Shown here: positions 21,841-33,116 of the stretch, one piece after another | How the letters are laid out: the number at the start of each line of letters is the position of its first letter | How positions within the stretch are numbered: the first letter of the stretch is position 1 | From: Anastrepha obliqua | Taxonomy: Eukaryota > Arthropoda > Insecta > Diptera > Tephritidae | DNA length: 64,000 nucleotides | Direction of reading: 5' to 3' | NCBI RefSeq assembly: GCF_027943255.1 | Contig: NC_072897.1 | Location: 17,236,044-17,300,043, forward strand | Made by a program: the position numbers and the translations under genes | Notes under the pieces: generated by a model | Database searches by the model: none | What the model was told of the DNA's origin: nothing | The model's input: the letters and a program-made list of their open reading frames with translations, nothing else

Positions 21841-22105
21841 CCGATTTGGAACTGGTGTATGAGGTTTTCGAATGGAATCCAGACTTACTGAGCGGTCTAG
21901 ATTATTAAACCAGCATCTAAATTCTCTCTAGCATCTTCAATCATTTCTATTGATTTGAAATTTTTTAGGTTTGGTATCCGCTCTGTTACAAGCTCACCAT
22001 ACATGTCCCAGTCCACATTTCGAGGATTCCTACCGGAAGATATTAATATTCAATTCCCAGTCGGAATTCGATAAGACGATGATCAGAAAGATAGATTTGA
22101 GTTCC
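21841..22105 (-). other. LINE inter-domain sequence, degenerate
   Basis: Lies between the RT start and the SINE, within the same minus-strand LINE by position. No clear motif was read. Confidence 0.3.
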
Positions 22106-22116
22106 AACTGGCCTAT

Positions 22117-22429
22117 AATACATACATATATAATTGGCACGTACACCCTTTTTGGGTATTTGGCCGAGCTCCTCCTCCTATTTGTGGTGTGCGTCTTGAT
22201 GTAGTTCCACAAATGGAGGGATCTACAGTTTCAAGCCGACTCCGAACGGCAGATATTTTTATAAGGAGCTTTTTCATGACAGAAAAAGGTTTGCCATTGT
22301 CTGCCGAGGGGCGACCGCTATTAGAAAAAACTTTTTCTTAATTTTGGTGTTTCATCGAGATTCGAACCCACGTTCTCTCTTTGAGTTCCGAATGGTAATC
22401 ACGCACCAGCCCATTCGGCTAGGGCGGCC
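22117..22429 (-). mobile_element. tRNA-derived SINE copy 2
   Basis: Full-length match to the SINE at 9973-10292, flanked by the direct repeat AACTGGCCTAT at 22106-22116 and 22430-22440. The minus-strand B-box GGTTCGAATCTC is at 22357-22368 and is intact here. The A-box region lies near 22405-22420. The tail end (22117-22135) is AT-rich. It is inserted between the endonuclease and RT pieces of a LINE. Confidence 0.88.
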
Positions 22430-22440
22430 AACTGGCCTAT

Positions 22441-22740
22441 TGATAAGTGTTAAATCAATGGCCTGTTGTCTTCTTTTAGTCACAAAAGTGAGATACTGGT
22501 AACAAGTCTTGAATGACCAAATCAGATGACAGGATAAAATCCAGTAACTTGAGGTCTCTGGGGTTGCATTTGCTGCTTCCCCATACAATGTTCTGGGAAT
22601 TTGCGTCACAGCCCAATATTAGACCCAGATTGTTGGATTCTGCATACTTAACTACTTTTCTTAGCTCCCCTTTTGCTATCTCCTTTTCCGGCCATTCTCG
22701 GGAAAAGCACTGGAACACTTTTACAATGCCGTCCACCACG
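22441..22740 (-). pseudogene. LINE APE endonuclease piece
   Basis: The frame 22739-22476 includes a G-C-D-A-N-S-Q-N block followed by W-G-S, the D-x-N region of APE-type LINE endonucleases (the usual form is C-D-A-N-A-H-H). It then reads LLDFILSSDLVI. The enzyme nicks the target DNA. The N- and C-terminal parts are missing or shifted. Downstream on the same strand lies the RT start at 21250-21840. Confidence 0.7.
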
Positions 22741-22869
22741 CTTTTTGTTTGTCATCCTGCGTTCGAGTCTCCAATAACTTCAGCCTTTTTACCGGTACTT
22801 TTCTGATTCGCACCCGGTTTAACCGTTGTCAAAGACTTACTCGGTACTAGAGATCCTGCAATAACGGTC

Positions 22870-23960
22870 GGTGCAATCAGATCATGTCCTAGAGGGGCTC
22901 TCAGTGCACTGACAAACATTGTTCCAATAGACCTACATATAAAGAAGACGGCAAGACTGAGTGCATTTAGGTTAAATGAAGCGTGTCCCTGGAAAGAAAA
23001 AACCTATGGTCACGCTAGTCTATTATTGCGACAAGCTCAGATAATCACGGTGAGGACTGACTACATCGTCCCGATGGTAACTTTCAATAGGAATTTTGCC
23101 ACTCTCTTTCCATCTAAGGAAGAATGGAATAAGGGATTCTCTCTAAAGAACTTCGATACTACAGTCTATACAGATGGCAGTAAAATAGATTGTGTTGTTG
23201 GAGCTGGTATATACTCTCATAGACTTGGAATTGAAAAATCTGTGCGTCTCCCTAATACCAGCAGTGTCTTCCTGGCGGAGGTAATGGCAATTGGGGAAAA
23301 TTATAGGCTACTAATCACGGAATTCTCTTTTAAGGGTAATATCGCTATTGTTTCGGATAGCCAAGCTGCAATTCAGGCACTGGACTCGGCTACAACAATC
23401 TCTAAAGTGGTGGAGCAAAATACGAATAGCCTCATCACCTTGGGTCCCGGGACACCGGAACATAGAAGGTAACGAAAAAGCCTATGAACTGGCAAGAGGG
23501 GGATCTGCCATGAATAGCGTTCTTGCAGTACCGGTAATCACACCATTAGGTGCACTCAAGAATGCAATTTCCCTAAAATACTTTTGAATCGGAGACCAGA
23601 CGAAATGCAAAATCAGCAGGAAGTTATGGCCCATCTACAACCTCAAGCAATCGTCGAAATTGATAAACATAAAACGTCGGGACGCCTGTAGATTAACGGC
23701 AATCTATCGGAGAACAAGCAGCCGAAATGGGCATCCCTCACAACACATACTCTCATAGTTGTAAACAACCGGAGAAAAAGGAAACAATCTTCCATTTCCT
23801 CTGTGAATGCCCTGCCCTATGGAAGGACAGAATGTTAACCCTGGGCAAACCGCTGATCGAGAGTCTGGAACAACTGTCTGGCTTAGACGTCAACAACCTA
23901 ATAAGGTTCCTAAACCGCACAGACTGTCTTGCTGTAAATAACTGATAATAAGTTGGTAAC
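22870..23960 (+). pseudogene. LINE RT connection, RNase H and C-terminal finger
   Basis: The plus strand from about 22880 reads the end of an RT (P-I-D-L-H-I-K-K, RLNEACPWK). The frame 23026-23472 encodes RNase H with VYTDGSKID, FLAEVMAIGE and IVSDSQAAIQAL. A one-base shift near 23430 leads to the W-V-P-G-H-R block and frame 23727-23945 with a Cys/His finger (HFLCECPALWKDRM). A stop and shifts near 23585-23720 break it. It ends in an AACC repeat. This is an LOA/R1-like LINE, 5'-truncated, in the opposite orientation to its left neighbour. Confidence 0.82.
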
Positions 23961-24020
23961 GATTATGTGGCAACAAAATGGTGCGGAAGCGCTAGTTGGA
24001 TTCTGGATGAATCACCACTC

Positions 24021-24036
24021 TAACCAACCAACCAAC
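24021..24036. repeat. (AACC)n, LINE 3' tail
   Basis: Four AACC-type units directly after the LINE C-terminus. They probably form its 3' tail. Confidence 0.6.
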
Positions 24037-24828
24037 TAGAGATCCACCTGAGTCTATTGAGAGATTTTTGGCCATCTCCACAACTTGTTCAGTTGCTTCG
24101 GATCGTTTCGACGTCGGTGTATCGCTCTCAACCATCTTCTATCTACCATTTTTCTATCTTCAAAAAAGGGTATCCTGCCCTAATAGGAAACTACAGAGGA
24201 ATTTCATTTATGAACTGCATCGCTGAAGTTAAGATGGGCATAATTAACGAAAATATAACCTCTTGGACTGAAAGGAACAGTATTTCAAACGAGTATCAAG
24301 CCGGCTGCAGAAATAATTACTCACAGTCGCCAATATACCATATTCAATTTAACCGTTATTGTCCATTTACAATTCTTGCAACGAAACTAGTGAAGGCAAA
24401 CATTGCTGCTTTTTGCTGCTTATTGTCGCCAATACTGTTTGCTCTTTACATAAACGTCTTACGTGAAAGCTTAAAAGGAGGTTTAAACATAGAAGGGAAA
24501 ATATTAGATTTCTAATATATGCGGATGATATCATTTTGTTAGCGGATTACCCAAGCAAACTACAAGAGACGATTAATAACCTTGAAAGTTACTGCAACTT
24601 ATGGAACCTTGAAGTAAATAGCTCAAAGTCTCAAATAATGGTGTTCAGAAAAGGTGGGAAACTTAGTAAAGAGGAGAAAAGGTATTATAGTACGAAAGAA
24701 ATACACACTGTGCCTCGATATACCAACTTAGGAGTGGAAATAACGCCTCAGATGAATTTAAAAAAATATGTTGAAAACAGAACAGCTGTAGCAAAAAGTT
24801 GTATTAATGCTTCGGACTTGTCTTTTAA

Positions 24829-27148
24829 CCCTAGAACGTCATCCTTATTTATTGTACACTAACGTCATCCTTCGTCATTTTGACTACGATGTATTTTAAA
24901 AAGCTGTAAAAAAAGTTGTCAACAAAAATAGGTATCAAAATTGATTTGTTATTTTTATTTAGATACTTTAAAATTAATATTTAACGAAACTCATAAAATT
25001 TTATTATTTTTTTGGCGTAAAATTAACATTGAATAGCCTTCTTTCAATTGGCATGGTTTTTTAAACAACTTATTATATAACATTTCAAATAAAAAATAAA
25101 TCACATTTTTATCCATTAAGTCTTATAGTTTCTTATAAATAATACATTAAACTAAAAAAGGAACATTAGTTTTAAGATAAATTATTTCATATAAAGCATG
25201 AGTCACAAACTTCTATTTTGTGCTCGCCGCACAGCCTTTTCTTGCACTTTGCACAAACGACGTTTGTCATTCTTCGTTTAGCAGAAGGACAAACTGCGCA
25301 TATTTTTCTTTTTCCAGTTGAACTTTTTGGTATTTCGTTTTCAGATTCTGTAGATTTATTTATTTGAAGCTGATTCTCGATATCATTTCTCACAGTGGAT
25401 GTTATTGTTGGCATAACAAGCCTGTCCTTTAGTTGCTCTTTTGTGAGTTCCGTAAAAAGTTTTTTCATAAAATTAACGCGATTTAGTGGCTTTTGACCAC
25501 CTTGAAACACATTATGGGTATAAATTATATATGAATTAATGAAAGCTATGTTTAAAATTCCGAAAAATTGACATAATGGCCATCTGTTAGTTTTTCTTGA
25601 ACAGCTCATAACACTGCACATCTGATCGAATGTATCAACTCCTCCTTTGGTACTATTATAAAACTCCACCATGTTGGGTTTATTTGTATTGGAATTGATA
25701 GTGCCCTGTTCGTTACATGAGGATAAAAGATAAACCATTTTGTTTGGCTTCGGCTTATACGATAACAATGTTAAGTTGCTGTCGTAGCAAAACATGGCCG
25801 AACCGCACTTACGACCCTTTTTTTCTTTTAGCTGAACTGGAATTTCTCTTTTATTTGACCGAAGAGTGCCGACAATTGTCAATTGTATGGGCTCTGCCCT
25901 AATGATTTTGCCAGAGGTATTTTAGTGAACCAGTTGTCCATTGTAATATTTCGGTTTGAGCCATGTACAGTTTTCGTAAGCTCTTTCACATAGAACTCTC
26001 CAAGAGGCATTGTAGTATTGTTCGAATTTTTGCCCAAATATGGAATTGCGTCCACCATATACTTGGTTCCACTATCACATAACATCACCATTTTAATTCC
26101 ATATTTGGCAGGTTTATTCGGGATATACATCTTGAAACTGCACTTGCCTCGGAAAGCCAAAAGCTGTTCGTCCACTGTAAGGTATGGACCAGGACTGTAA
26201 TTTTCCCTGCATTTTTTTACAAACATTTCCCATATTTTTCTGATGGGTGCGAATTTATCACCCACTAATTGCAGGCGCAGAGATTTATCGTCGAACCGCA
26301 GGCAGGACATAAGAAATTGAAATCTGGCTTTGGTAAGAACGCTTGCGTAGATGGATCCAGAATAACACCTGTCAAATAATTCCTCCACAGATAAATGCTG
26401 ATCTTTTTTAACAGCGGTCAACACCAATATACCCATAACTGCATATATTTCATTTGCATTTGTGTTACGTCGTTGTGTCTGATCCGTATTTGCTAGTAAG
26501 ATTGATTGGCGTTGATTTATTTCAACATTTGTCCACTTTACAACTTCGTCGACGATATCTCCTGTTATGAACAGTTTGAAACAGTCGAACGGATCAATTA
26601 TGTTTTTACACTGACGGGTAGGCCCTCGACTTTTATGTACGATATTTAGCCCATAATGATGAGTTGTACCTTTAACTGATGACCATTTATGACCATTTTT
26701 CCCTCGAAGTATAGTTTTCTCACATGTAATAACGTTATTTTCATCCTCATCAGTTGCTTCATCTGATGAGCTGGTGTTTGCAACGAAATCCTCTTCCTCA
26801 ACTTCTGTGTCACAACCTATTTCACTGTCATCGCTTTCAAATTCATCGTTGCTATCACAACAAGAGAGAAATTTCTCAATTTGTTTATCTGTTAGTGATT
26901 GTTGATTAGCCATTTTAGAGTTACGATAAAATTATTCGTACTAAAAAAGTACCCTGTCAAAACTGGAAGTTACACAAACGTCATCTTTCGTCATTTTGAC
27001 TACGGCAAAAAATTATAAGCGAAAAAAAAAAATACTTACAATGTGCGTTGTTTGCTGAAAAATCAGACCAAAACAATCTAAAAAAACCGGTTTTAATTTT
27101 AAAATAAAATCGCGTGTAGTCATTTTGACGAAGGATGACGGAGCAGGG
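24829..27148 (-). mobile_element. piggyBac transposon, 2320 bp, TTAA duplication
   Basis: Flanked by TTAA at 24825-24828 and 27149-27152. The terminal repeats start CCCTAGAACGTCATCC and CCCTGCTCCGTCATCC (right end reversed), matching at 12 of 16 bases. Copies of a subterminal motif containing CGTCATC-TTCGTCATTTTGAC lie near 24864-24890 (direct), 26976-27002 (direct) and 27117-27140 (inverted). It carries one transposase gene on the minus strand. It interrupts a LINE RT frame. The structure is complete and damage is slight, so the insertion is probably recent. Confidence 0.92.
25187..26913 (-). pseudogene. piggyBac transposase with one frameshift
   Basis: The transposase starts at the ATG at 26913 and reads 344 codons to 25879, then shifts frame near 25885 and continues 25882-25187 (231 codons), about 575 residues in all, normal for the family. 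The N-terminus is acidic. The DDE_Tnp_1_7 core shows the catalytic Asp regions T-V-D-E-Q-L, M-L-C-D-S-G, T-M-D-N-W-F and the V-D-T-F-D block. The C-terminus has a Cys-rich zinc-binding domain (C-A-V-C, C-A-K-C, L-C-x-E-H, C-D-S-C). The enzyme cuts and pastes the element at TTAA sites without leaving scars. Apart from the single shift no other break is visible; that shift could also be a sequencing error. Confidence 0.92.
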
Positions 27149-27895
27149 TTAAAAAAGAAAGCATAGGTGTGGGGATTTGGGTGGTTTGAAGAAATTGATA
27201 TACAGCAAAAGTATTTTGTAAAGTAAGTTCTGAAGCTACCATCACATAAGCCAATATACATACTTTTTTGGAAACTGGCATGCAAGAAAATCCTTTGTTC
27301 ACTTTAGAACTGTTGCTTAAGTATCATATGTATATGCACAGAACTTTGTTTGTATTCTCACAAAATCGGCTGTCACATTATCTGTCCAAACTTGTTATGA
27401 GGAAAGAAGTCTTTTGGTTTAGAGATTTAAAAAACTTGTTTAGTAAAAACAATGTAATCTGGCGCATATACAACAAACAATCAGAAAGCTGGATAGAAGA
27501 TGCAAAATTGCTTTCAACAAACCACAAACAGGCAAGGATGAATGTGTAAATACAAAAAGCCTCAAGTACTAGTAGGATATATAAAGAATTAGATTGGGCA
27601 AAAGGTCTGGTTTATTAAAAAAAAAATATGATTTAGAATCAAGAATGTGGATAATGAGGGCTAGAAGTGACATAGTAATTTTATATAACTACAGATTTCA
27701 CACAGAAAATAAAACTTGCTCAATGTGTAATTTTGGCGAGCTTGAAAACATAACACATTTCCTGGCGCACTGCTCAATATTAAGAGAATATAGAAAATAT
27801 TTTTGCGGAAAATTGACCTTAAATAAGGCACAACTGATTGAGATTCTCAATGTCGAAACTGATCATTCCTGTAAACTTTTGACATCGCGTGGAGG

Positions 27896-28560
27896 CAATG
27901 CGCTGAAGAACTTCTTTCAAATTTTTCAGATGGTCGTGAAAATTTTTACCCATGATGATGATGTCATCCAGATAGACCAAACACGTTTTCCAGTGGAGTC
28001 CCCTCAGCACATGCTCCATCAGGCACTCAAAGGTTGCTGATGAGTTACACAATCCGAGAGGCATCACAGAAAACTGCCAGAAACCATCCCCTATGCTGAA
28101 GGCTGTCTTCCCACGATCGCTATCCCTAATTTCCACCTGCCAGCAACCACTTTTTAAGACAAGCATGGAAAACCATTTCGCGCCGCATAAAGTGTTCAAG
28201 TGTCATCTATTCGTGGTAATGGGTAGCTGTCCTTTTTCGTGACTTCATTCAACTTTCTATAATTCACATAAAATCTGGTGCGTCCATTTTTCTTCTTCAC
28301 CAGCACAACTGGTGAGCTCCACTGGCTTATTGATGGCCCACTTTGCTGCATATCCTGGATTATCTGATCTGCTTCTTCGCACTTTCCTAGTGGAACTTGT
28401 CGTGGAACTAAGCGAATTGGCTTTCTATATCCTCTATATATTCGATGTTTCCCAACGGCAGATTTCCCAAAATCGCTGTTGAATATGTAGCCGTATTTCT
28501 CCAGCAATTTCTTAGCTTTCAACCTCTCTAGCCCTCTTATATCTTGCAACTAATTCCCTA
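27896..28560 (-). pseudogene. LTR-A RT relic, minus strand
   Basis: The frame 28549-28196 reads the RT start (MQQSGPSISQWSSPVVLVKK, YRKLNEVTKKD), and 28199-27900 reads the palm with VYLDDIIIMGK, including the catalytic Asp pair. One stop or shift separates the two. At about 27895 the sequence passes into the neighbouring plus-strand LINE, so RNase H and integrase are missing. It corresponds to 40380-40620 of the plus-strand LTR-A copy. Gypsy superfamily; a micropia/mdg3-like placement is suggested by the Leu-tRNA primer site. Confidence 0.85.
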
Positions 28561-28718
28561 TGAAATTGGTGGTTTTTCTTCCTGCTTCGTGGAACTCCGA
28601 CCATTTACAGTTCCGCTTATCGTCAAGTTGCTAATTACTTTTCCGTCGAATTTCCGAGACAGTGACTCGAGGCATTCAGTTGTAGGAGCAAGTTCTCGCC
28701 CCTTAGAGCTGGTTCGTT

Positions 28719-29660
28719 TTAGTTTAACGCCTGCTGTGTATCTGGAGCTCCATTGTCAGTTTCAGCGCTTCTCTTTCTTCCTCCTGGGCTCGTCTTCAGT
28801 TGGTTTCGTGATATACTGCAATCGCGAGCAATATGTCCGGACTTACCTCTGTTGTATCCTTTCAAATCCGAGCTTCTTCGTGTAAGCTGAGGAAAGGTTT
28901 CCTCCATCGAGGTAGACTCTTCTGCTTTGTGCACCAGTTTGCTCAAGAGATCTACCGCTCTTACCTGTGTCAACACAAATGACACTGTTTCAGCAAACGT
29001 TCCCTTTGGTGTTGAGCATGTTGCCCGTTTTGAGTCCGAGTCTCGTATACCTCTAATGAATGTCTGGCACTTCATCTTCTCGGTTTCTTTCGTATACTCC
29101 AAATGTGCCAACAGCTCAATCTCTGTCGCGTATTCCTGCAAACTCTCATTGGTCTTCTGATAACGATACGTCAGTTCCATCTGGAACATTTGTTGCCTCT
29201 GGTCACTCCCGTATCGTCCATCAGACTTTCATAGTTGCCTCAATCGGCTTTTGGAACTGTCTGCAGTATTTTGGTGGCGGAACCCTTGAGCGAGATAACC
29301 AATACATCAACGTTGTCTGCAGTACTCCAGTGATTTGTTGATGCTGTTGTTTCGAAGTGGAGCTTAAGTGGTGCTTTTACTTTCGGATCACTGGTAAACA
29401 TATTTGGTAGATTTAGTTGTAGTTCATAGAGACGAACCTTCACCTTATATGAGTCTTCTCTGCTTCCAACTTCGATATCCTGTTTCTTCAGCTGCGCATC
29501 TATCTTTGACGACAATTCCGTTGATATTTGGGACATCTGTGTTGAGATCTGCGATATTCACAACCGTACTTGTAACTCTGCCTTGTTCCCAGTAATTAAC
29601 AAGCCACGCTGTTCTAATTCTTTCTTAAGCTGCTGCACTTTGAGTTCGCCTAACTTTGCC
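28719..29660 (-). pseudogene. LTR-A gag relic, minus strand
   Basis: Frames 29536-29240 and 29189-28719 form a broken Gag. The middle has a helical Gag core (MELTYRYQKTNESLQEYA, RGIRDSDSK). The end has one zinc knuckle in which the first Cys is altered (Y-N-R-G-K-S-G-H-I-A-R-D-C), followed by a basic tail. Upstream near 29640 on the minus strand a start codon lies in a sequence that matches the SAP-like start of the plus copy. Gag builds the particle. Frames are broken and no intact protein is predicted. Confidence 0.78.
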
Positions 29661-29693
29661 ATTTTCACGATCATGTCCTTGGGACATAATTAA

Positions 29694-29714
29694 ATAATCC
29701 CAGTTCTGTCATCA
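29694..29714 (-). other. LTR-A primer-binding site (degenerate)
   Basis: Just inside the LTR on the minus strand the sequence TTGATGACAGAACTGGGAT resembles the Leu-tRNA primer site seen at 39539-39556, with a few changes. Confidence 0.6.
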
Positions 29715-30087
29715 ATTGTTACAAATTTGCTTACGTTAAAATTCACAGAAATCTCTTACAATATCTCTGTGAGTTCGATCACTAGATTGTTGAATAAAAC
29801 ACAAAAATTAATGGCAACACACTTGCTTTACCTTATTTCCATCACTTTACTTTTAAATGTACACGTTCAGCTATTACTTTTCGTTTTTTCGATGACAAGT
29901 TCAACTATCCAATTGAGAACCCTATGCGCATGCACCTCGGCTTACATACCTATGCTTAATAGCTATCGTAGTTTCTAGATCTGGCAGCTCGAATCTTTTG
30001 GCGATTCCCGTAGCCCCCTGATAACGGTAGACCCAGAAAGCGTGCACTGCAGTCGGTTCGCAAAACTTCGCGATTGTAACACTATTA
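29715..30087 (-). repeat. LTR-A 5' LTR, minus-strand copy
   Basis: About 370 bp on the minus strand, starting TGTTACAATCGCGAAG at 30087 and ending near 29715. It is the most complete LTR of this family in the window, and it lets the split plus-strand LTR (31488-31750 plus 38633-39538) be recognised. It contains an AATAAA-type signal near 29795. Confidence 0.82.
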
Positions 30088-30430
30088 TTAAATTGAGCGT
30101 GTGAACGTAAAGAAAATTGATTAAGCATTGAAATTAAATAAACAAAGTAAGATATTGCCATTAGTTTGTGACTTCTACTTAGCAATCCAATGATTGAAGT
30201 CAGATGAAATATAAAGATACATTTGTCTGAAGTGGCAAAATTGAGTGAAATTAAGATTCTGCATCTTAAAAAGTTGAGCTGCGATCACGGCTGCGCAAGA
30301 CTATGGGGGCAGAGGACGTCAATGTAGATTACGACCAAAGTGGAAGAGAAGTCATAGCGTCCAGGACCATCACCTTGAGTGCGCTCATGGCTCCACTATC
30401 AAAAATGTCGTCAGGAATATCATTGCAAAT
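30088..30430 (+). mobile_element. LTR-A fragment, plus strand (LTR end and gag start)
   Basis: Plus-strand sequence from 30088 to about 30215 matches the 3' half of the LTR (GTAAAG, GATATTGCCATTAG, CAATCCAATGATTGAA). From 30225 to 30380 it matches the Gag start of the copy at 39590-39740 (GCAGAGGACGTCAATGTAGA). It stands head-to-head with the minus-strand copy at 29715-30087. Strongly diverged. Confidence 0.65.
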
Positions 30431-31487
30431 ATCATGTAACATCAATATTATAAACTTTTGTACTGTGCGTATCGGACGTGTTTTACTGTCGATCCGTGTT
30501 TATAAAAGATTTTTCAACAAATTCAGAGTGCAATATTGCTAAAAAAAAGATAAAGCCTCATAGCAAATTGTATAGAAACAGCAAAGTGCTTCATCAAGTG
30601 ATAAACCAAATCATATTTAAATTAAAAAAAAAAAAAAGAAAACTCAAACCAAACAATGCAACCCATTTGCTGCCTCTAGGTAAGCAGCGACAATAAAAGA
30701 TCAACCTATAACTAAAAGAGAAACTCACCTATAAAGATCTGAACCTCGAATACCATATACCATTAAAAAAAAACTTAAGAAACATCAACCCTGAGCCAAA
30801 GTAAGCTGCCAATTTACTGGCTGAGTGAAACTACTTCTACAAACAAATGTGCAGCTTTAGATGTGGATGATGATGTCACAAAATGTAAATAAAAACGATG
30901 AAGAAAAAAAAAATAATAATAAGGCTCCTCCAATATATGTTCAATGTGTGAAATATATATATATCGTAAAAACCTTAAAGAGTGCATTAAATGAAGTAGG
31001 AAATAACAGCTTCACTCTTAAAATCTTAGCAAATAGTGAAGTTCGTGTTCAAGCAGAAAATTTGCAAATATATGACCAATTACACCACATGCCGAGAGCG
31101 AAACTGTATTAATTTAGGCCTAAAAGTGAAAGGGACTTAAAGTACTTTTACGTAACATGCACCACTCTACAGACCAAGAAGAAATCTTAAAAGGACTAAA
31201 CGAAAAAGGCTACAAAGTCCTTAACATTACTAACATAATACAAAAAACAACTAAAAACCACTCATTACTTTTCATTGGACTTCAAGCAAGAGATAACAAC
31301 AATTATAATATAAGCAAGCTAATGAACTGCGAAGTCATCTTTGAGGCACCACACTATAAGTGCACCATTTCACAGTGTACGAAATGCCAGAAATATGGGC
31401 ACACAAAAAATTACTGTATGTGTGAAATACGCTGTTAGACATCTATTTATAGAATGCAAAAACCCAATAAAGGAAGTTAAATGGGCA
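30431..31487 (+). pseudogene. jockey-type LINE ORF1 (Gag-like) relic
   Basis: Frames 30861-31112 and 31157-31438 on the plus strand resemble ORF1 of jockey/X-element LINEs. Seen are P-P-I-Y-V-Q near the start, an RRM-like N-terminal part (S-F-T-L-K-I), HHSTDQEEILKGLNEKGYKV, and a zinc knuckle C-T-K-C-Q-K-Y-G-H-T-K-N-Y-C near 31375-31420. A second knuckle-like C-V-K-Y-A, then E-C-K, follows after a shift. The protein binds element RNA. The 5' leader is at about 30431-30860. The copy ends at 31487 against the LTR-A LTR; ORF2 is not found. Confidence 0.75.
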
Positions 31488-31750
31488 TAGTTTCGCAAAC
31501 CGACTGGTAACAATAGCGAACGAGAGGCCAAACCAAAAACATAAATTAGCTTTGATAGCGACAACAGATAGTGAGACAGTACTCGCATTCTGGGTCTACC
31601 GCTATATGAGTGAGATGAAGGCAAGAGCTGACTACATCGCATTGACGGGATTTAGCTGCTGCTACAACAGAACTCGCCAGAAAATACGATCTAATAGATC
31701 TAGAATTACGATAGTTATTAATCACATGTATGTATATAAGCTAAGGTGCA
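31488..31750 (+). repeat. LTR-A 5' LTR, left piece
   Basis: Matches the 3' LTR at 42680-42830 (TTCTGGGTCTACCGCTATAT shared) and the minus-strand LTR at 29940-30075. About 14 bases at the 5' end are missing or changed. TGCA at 31747-31750 is the left copy of the target duplication. Confidence 0.82.
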
Positions 31751-32120
31751 AATTAAAGTTCTCACGTGGGTGAGCGCTAAAAAAATAAAACGCTTGCTTC
31801 CAAAGTCAAACTTGAAGTGAGTATTTTATTCCTACGTTATTTCTTTTATACAAAATTTTTGCTTACTCTATCCTTAACAAATAATTGTTTATGTTTACAA
31901 TAAATCTTTCACTACTGGATGAGCTTATTTCATCATCCTCTAATTTGTGCTTATGCTAGCTTTAAAAAGTATTGCTTATTGTAATTCTATCCTTAACAAA
32001 TAATTGTTTATGTTTACAGTAAATATTTCACTATTGGATGAGCTTATTTCATCATCCAATTAGTGCTTATGCTAGCTTTAAATATTTGCCGTTATGCGGC
32101 TTACCAGAGTAGGGTATAAT
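31751..32120 (-). repeat. 3' LTR of errantivirus-like copy 2
   Basis: About 370 bp. It holds two copies of a roughly 105-120 bp tandem unit that contains AACAAATAATTGTTTATG and a GGATGAGCTTATTTCATCATCC palindrome-like block. The 5' LTR has three units. Confidence 0.88.
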
Positions 32121-33116
32121 ATAATTAATTTTTACATAATTCCAAATTTTTTCATCAATATTTTCGTATGTAACATTATCAATTATAGTATAATTCTTAA
32201 AAACTATTAAATAAACTCCATCTAATGTGCGTTCATCAATTACATGCGTTCCAGAAACTAATATGGCCCCCTGTTTTATTACTTCTATTTTTTTTATTTT
32301 TCTCTTTTAATTTACTGCATTTGGTTCTTGCTTTATTTAAAATTTTCGACAAACAAGATTTCCTTTCTTCAATTTTACAGTATGTATTTTTTATTTCTTC
32401 TTTACATTCTTTTACATTTATATAATCATTTCCGCACTTCGCTATTTTATCCTCAATTATCAATTTACCATCTCTCTGCGCTATAGCCCGAACTTCATAA
32501 AATTTACAATCATACAATACCTTTGGATATTTTATATATATTACAATTAATTCTTTATTTTGAATTACTTTAAACTGTGAATCATCTATTAAATCTGTAA
32601 TCGTTATTCGTCCTACGCTTACTCATCATTCTAATATGTGCATTTCCTTGTAATTCTTTAACCCTCTCAGTTAAATGCGTAATAGCGCTAAACATCTGTG
32701 AATTTGTGGTATACTGTTTATTACTATTTACCACTAATTCATTTAATTTATTGGTTATTAATACTAAATCATCATGATCCGGTGTTCCTGCTATCCATTT
32801 CCACAATGTTCCCAACTCATTAATACCTCTTGTAAATCTATGATCATTTTCCTGCAATTGCTCTATTAATGTCTCCATTAATTCTATTTCCAATTCGTAT
32901 TCAATTTCATTTACGTCAAAATCCGTACGCATTGTCTTACTTTCATTTACATGAATATATTCATTCCTATTGTATATTTGTTGTTTCATTTCTTCCAATA
33001 AGCTTGCAAAATAAGTTATATTTGCAATGTGAAAAATATCCCCATAATCTTCATATAATAAAACATCTCCGTCTTCTATTAAACATAGTCTTCCCTTGTA
33101 TAATCAATAATGTCCG
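32120..33116 (-). pseudogene. env relic of errantivirus-like copy 2
   Basis: From 33116 down to 32582 the minus strand reads the N-terminal half of a gypsy-group envelope protein, including a helical region with a short conserved Trp-Lys-Trp stretch near 32810. A stop at 32581 and a frame change follow; 32517-32236 and about 32270-32120 carry Cys-bearing segments of the second half, and the frame ends inside the LTR. I see no signal peptide and no C-terminal membrane anchor. The start is fused to a truncated integrase at about 33117. In intact relatives env is a membrane glycoprotein related to baculovirus F proteins. This copy is defective. Confidence 0.75.

Larger units (their letters stand above)
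24130..27895 (+). pseudogene. plus-strand LINE RT split by piggyBac
   Basis: The first part, 24130-24828, reads an RT start (IFKKGYPALIGNYRGISFMN, NEYQAG), then has a gap where the palm should be near 24370. It resumes at SPILFALYIN and IYADDIILLAD with the catalytic Asp pair near 24525. The frame stops at a TTAA where piggyBac sits. The second part resumes after 27152: a thumb/connection region (EEIDIQQKYF, YHMY, FVFSQNRLSHYLSKL) and a C-terminal CCHC-like finger (C-S-M-C-N-F-G-E, H-F-L-A-H-C) at 27710-27780. It ends near 27895 at the LTR-A junction. Several stops and shifts are present. Confidence 0.82.
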
